Positions 63,785 through 64,000 of a DNA stretch of 64,000 nt are shown one piece after another (within the stretch, counting starts at the first letter, position 1; the number at the start of each line of letters is the position of its first letter). Below the pieces are notes generated by a model. The model had not been told where the DNA came from and ran no database searches. It saw only the letters and a program-made list of their open reading frames with translations. The stretch lies in the NCBI GenBank assembly GCA_030142905.1, contig JASJOG010000007.1, positions 843,501-907,500 of the forward strand, written 5' to 3'. The position numbers and the translations under genes are program-made. The stretch is from Heliopora coerulea (taxonomy: Eukaryota; Cnidaria; Anthozoa; Scleralcyonacea; Helioporidae).

Positions 63785-64000
63785 GTAAGTTTGATAGCAT
63801 ACATCATCATAACCATTTCAAGGCACCGGCAAAAATCGCGACTTACTATTTAAGAAATACCAAATTAACTTCCGTGCCTGGATACTGTGATTGTAACATG
63901 CGGGATGTTGTGAGATTTGAGAAAAACGTAAAACAGCGACGGATAAAATGCTGTTAACTTCACTAACACGTTGATGAAGTGAGCAATTATCCGAAAAAAC

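Overview
The window looks like a metazoan nuclear genome, most likely an anthozoan cnidarian such as a stony coral. The reasons are intron-rich genes with GT/AG borders, abundant AT microsatellites, tRNA-derived repeats, hammerhead-ribozyme repeats, Tigger/mariner/BEL elements and a Polinton. The species assignment is inference; no search was run. Splice borders below were read by eye and chosen so that reading phase is kept from exon to exon.

Region by region. (1) 0.3-5.7 kb, + strand: the 3' half of an iRhom (inactive rhomboid) gene. It carries one frame disruption, an in-frame TGA and at least one exon I could not find, so it is either a pseudogene or contains sequence errors. (2) 5.7-24.5 kb: no host gene recognised. 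It holds foldback elements, a tandem hammerhead-ribozyme repeat (230-bp period), tRNA-like repeats, a deleted Tigger/pogo element, a deleted mariner-type element and long microsatellites. (3) 24.54 kb to beyond the right edge, + strand: a receptor guanylate cyclase (natriuretic-peptide-receptor architecture). Twenty exons in consistent phase encode signal peptide, ligand-binding ectodomain, one membrane span, kinase-homology domain, coiled-coil linker and most of the cyclase domain; the last exons lie outside the window. (4) Its introns are heavily invaded: a TTAA-flanked DNA element (30.2-31.2 kb), minisatellites (32.5-34.1 kb), a telomere-like foldback (38.0-38.3 kb), a 5.2-kb BEL/Pao retrotransposon (39,278-44,509) and a 16.2-kb Polinton/Maverick (46,039-62,265).

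The Polinton is the most interesting object. It has 252-bp terminal inverted repeats differing at one position and a perfect 6-bp target duplication (CGTGGG). It encodes a protein-primed family B DNA polymerase, a chromodomain integrase, an A32-like packaging ATPase, a probable double-jelly-roll major capsid protein, a probable jelly-roll minor capsid protein, a phage-fibre-like repeat protein with a lectin-like tail, several small membrane proteins, a predicted N-acylated protein and a NUMOD1-like DNA-binding protein. No adenovirus-type protease was recognised. Genes form two divergent blocks from a 22-bp spacer at 51,650-51,671. Almost every start codon lies in an AT-rich (T)AAATAAATG context that resembles the TAAATG late promoter of poxviruses, which suggests a shared regulatory signal. 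Several genes (polymerase, integrase, a core-like protein, a small ORF) carry frameshifts or stops, often at homopolymers, although the near-identical termini imply a recent insertion.

The two large elements sit in separate introns of the cyclase gene and leave the flanking exons and reading phase intact, so the host gene can still be functional.
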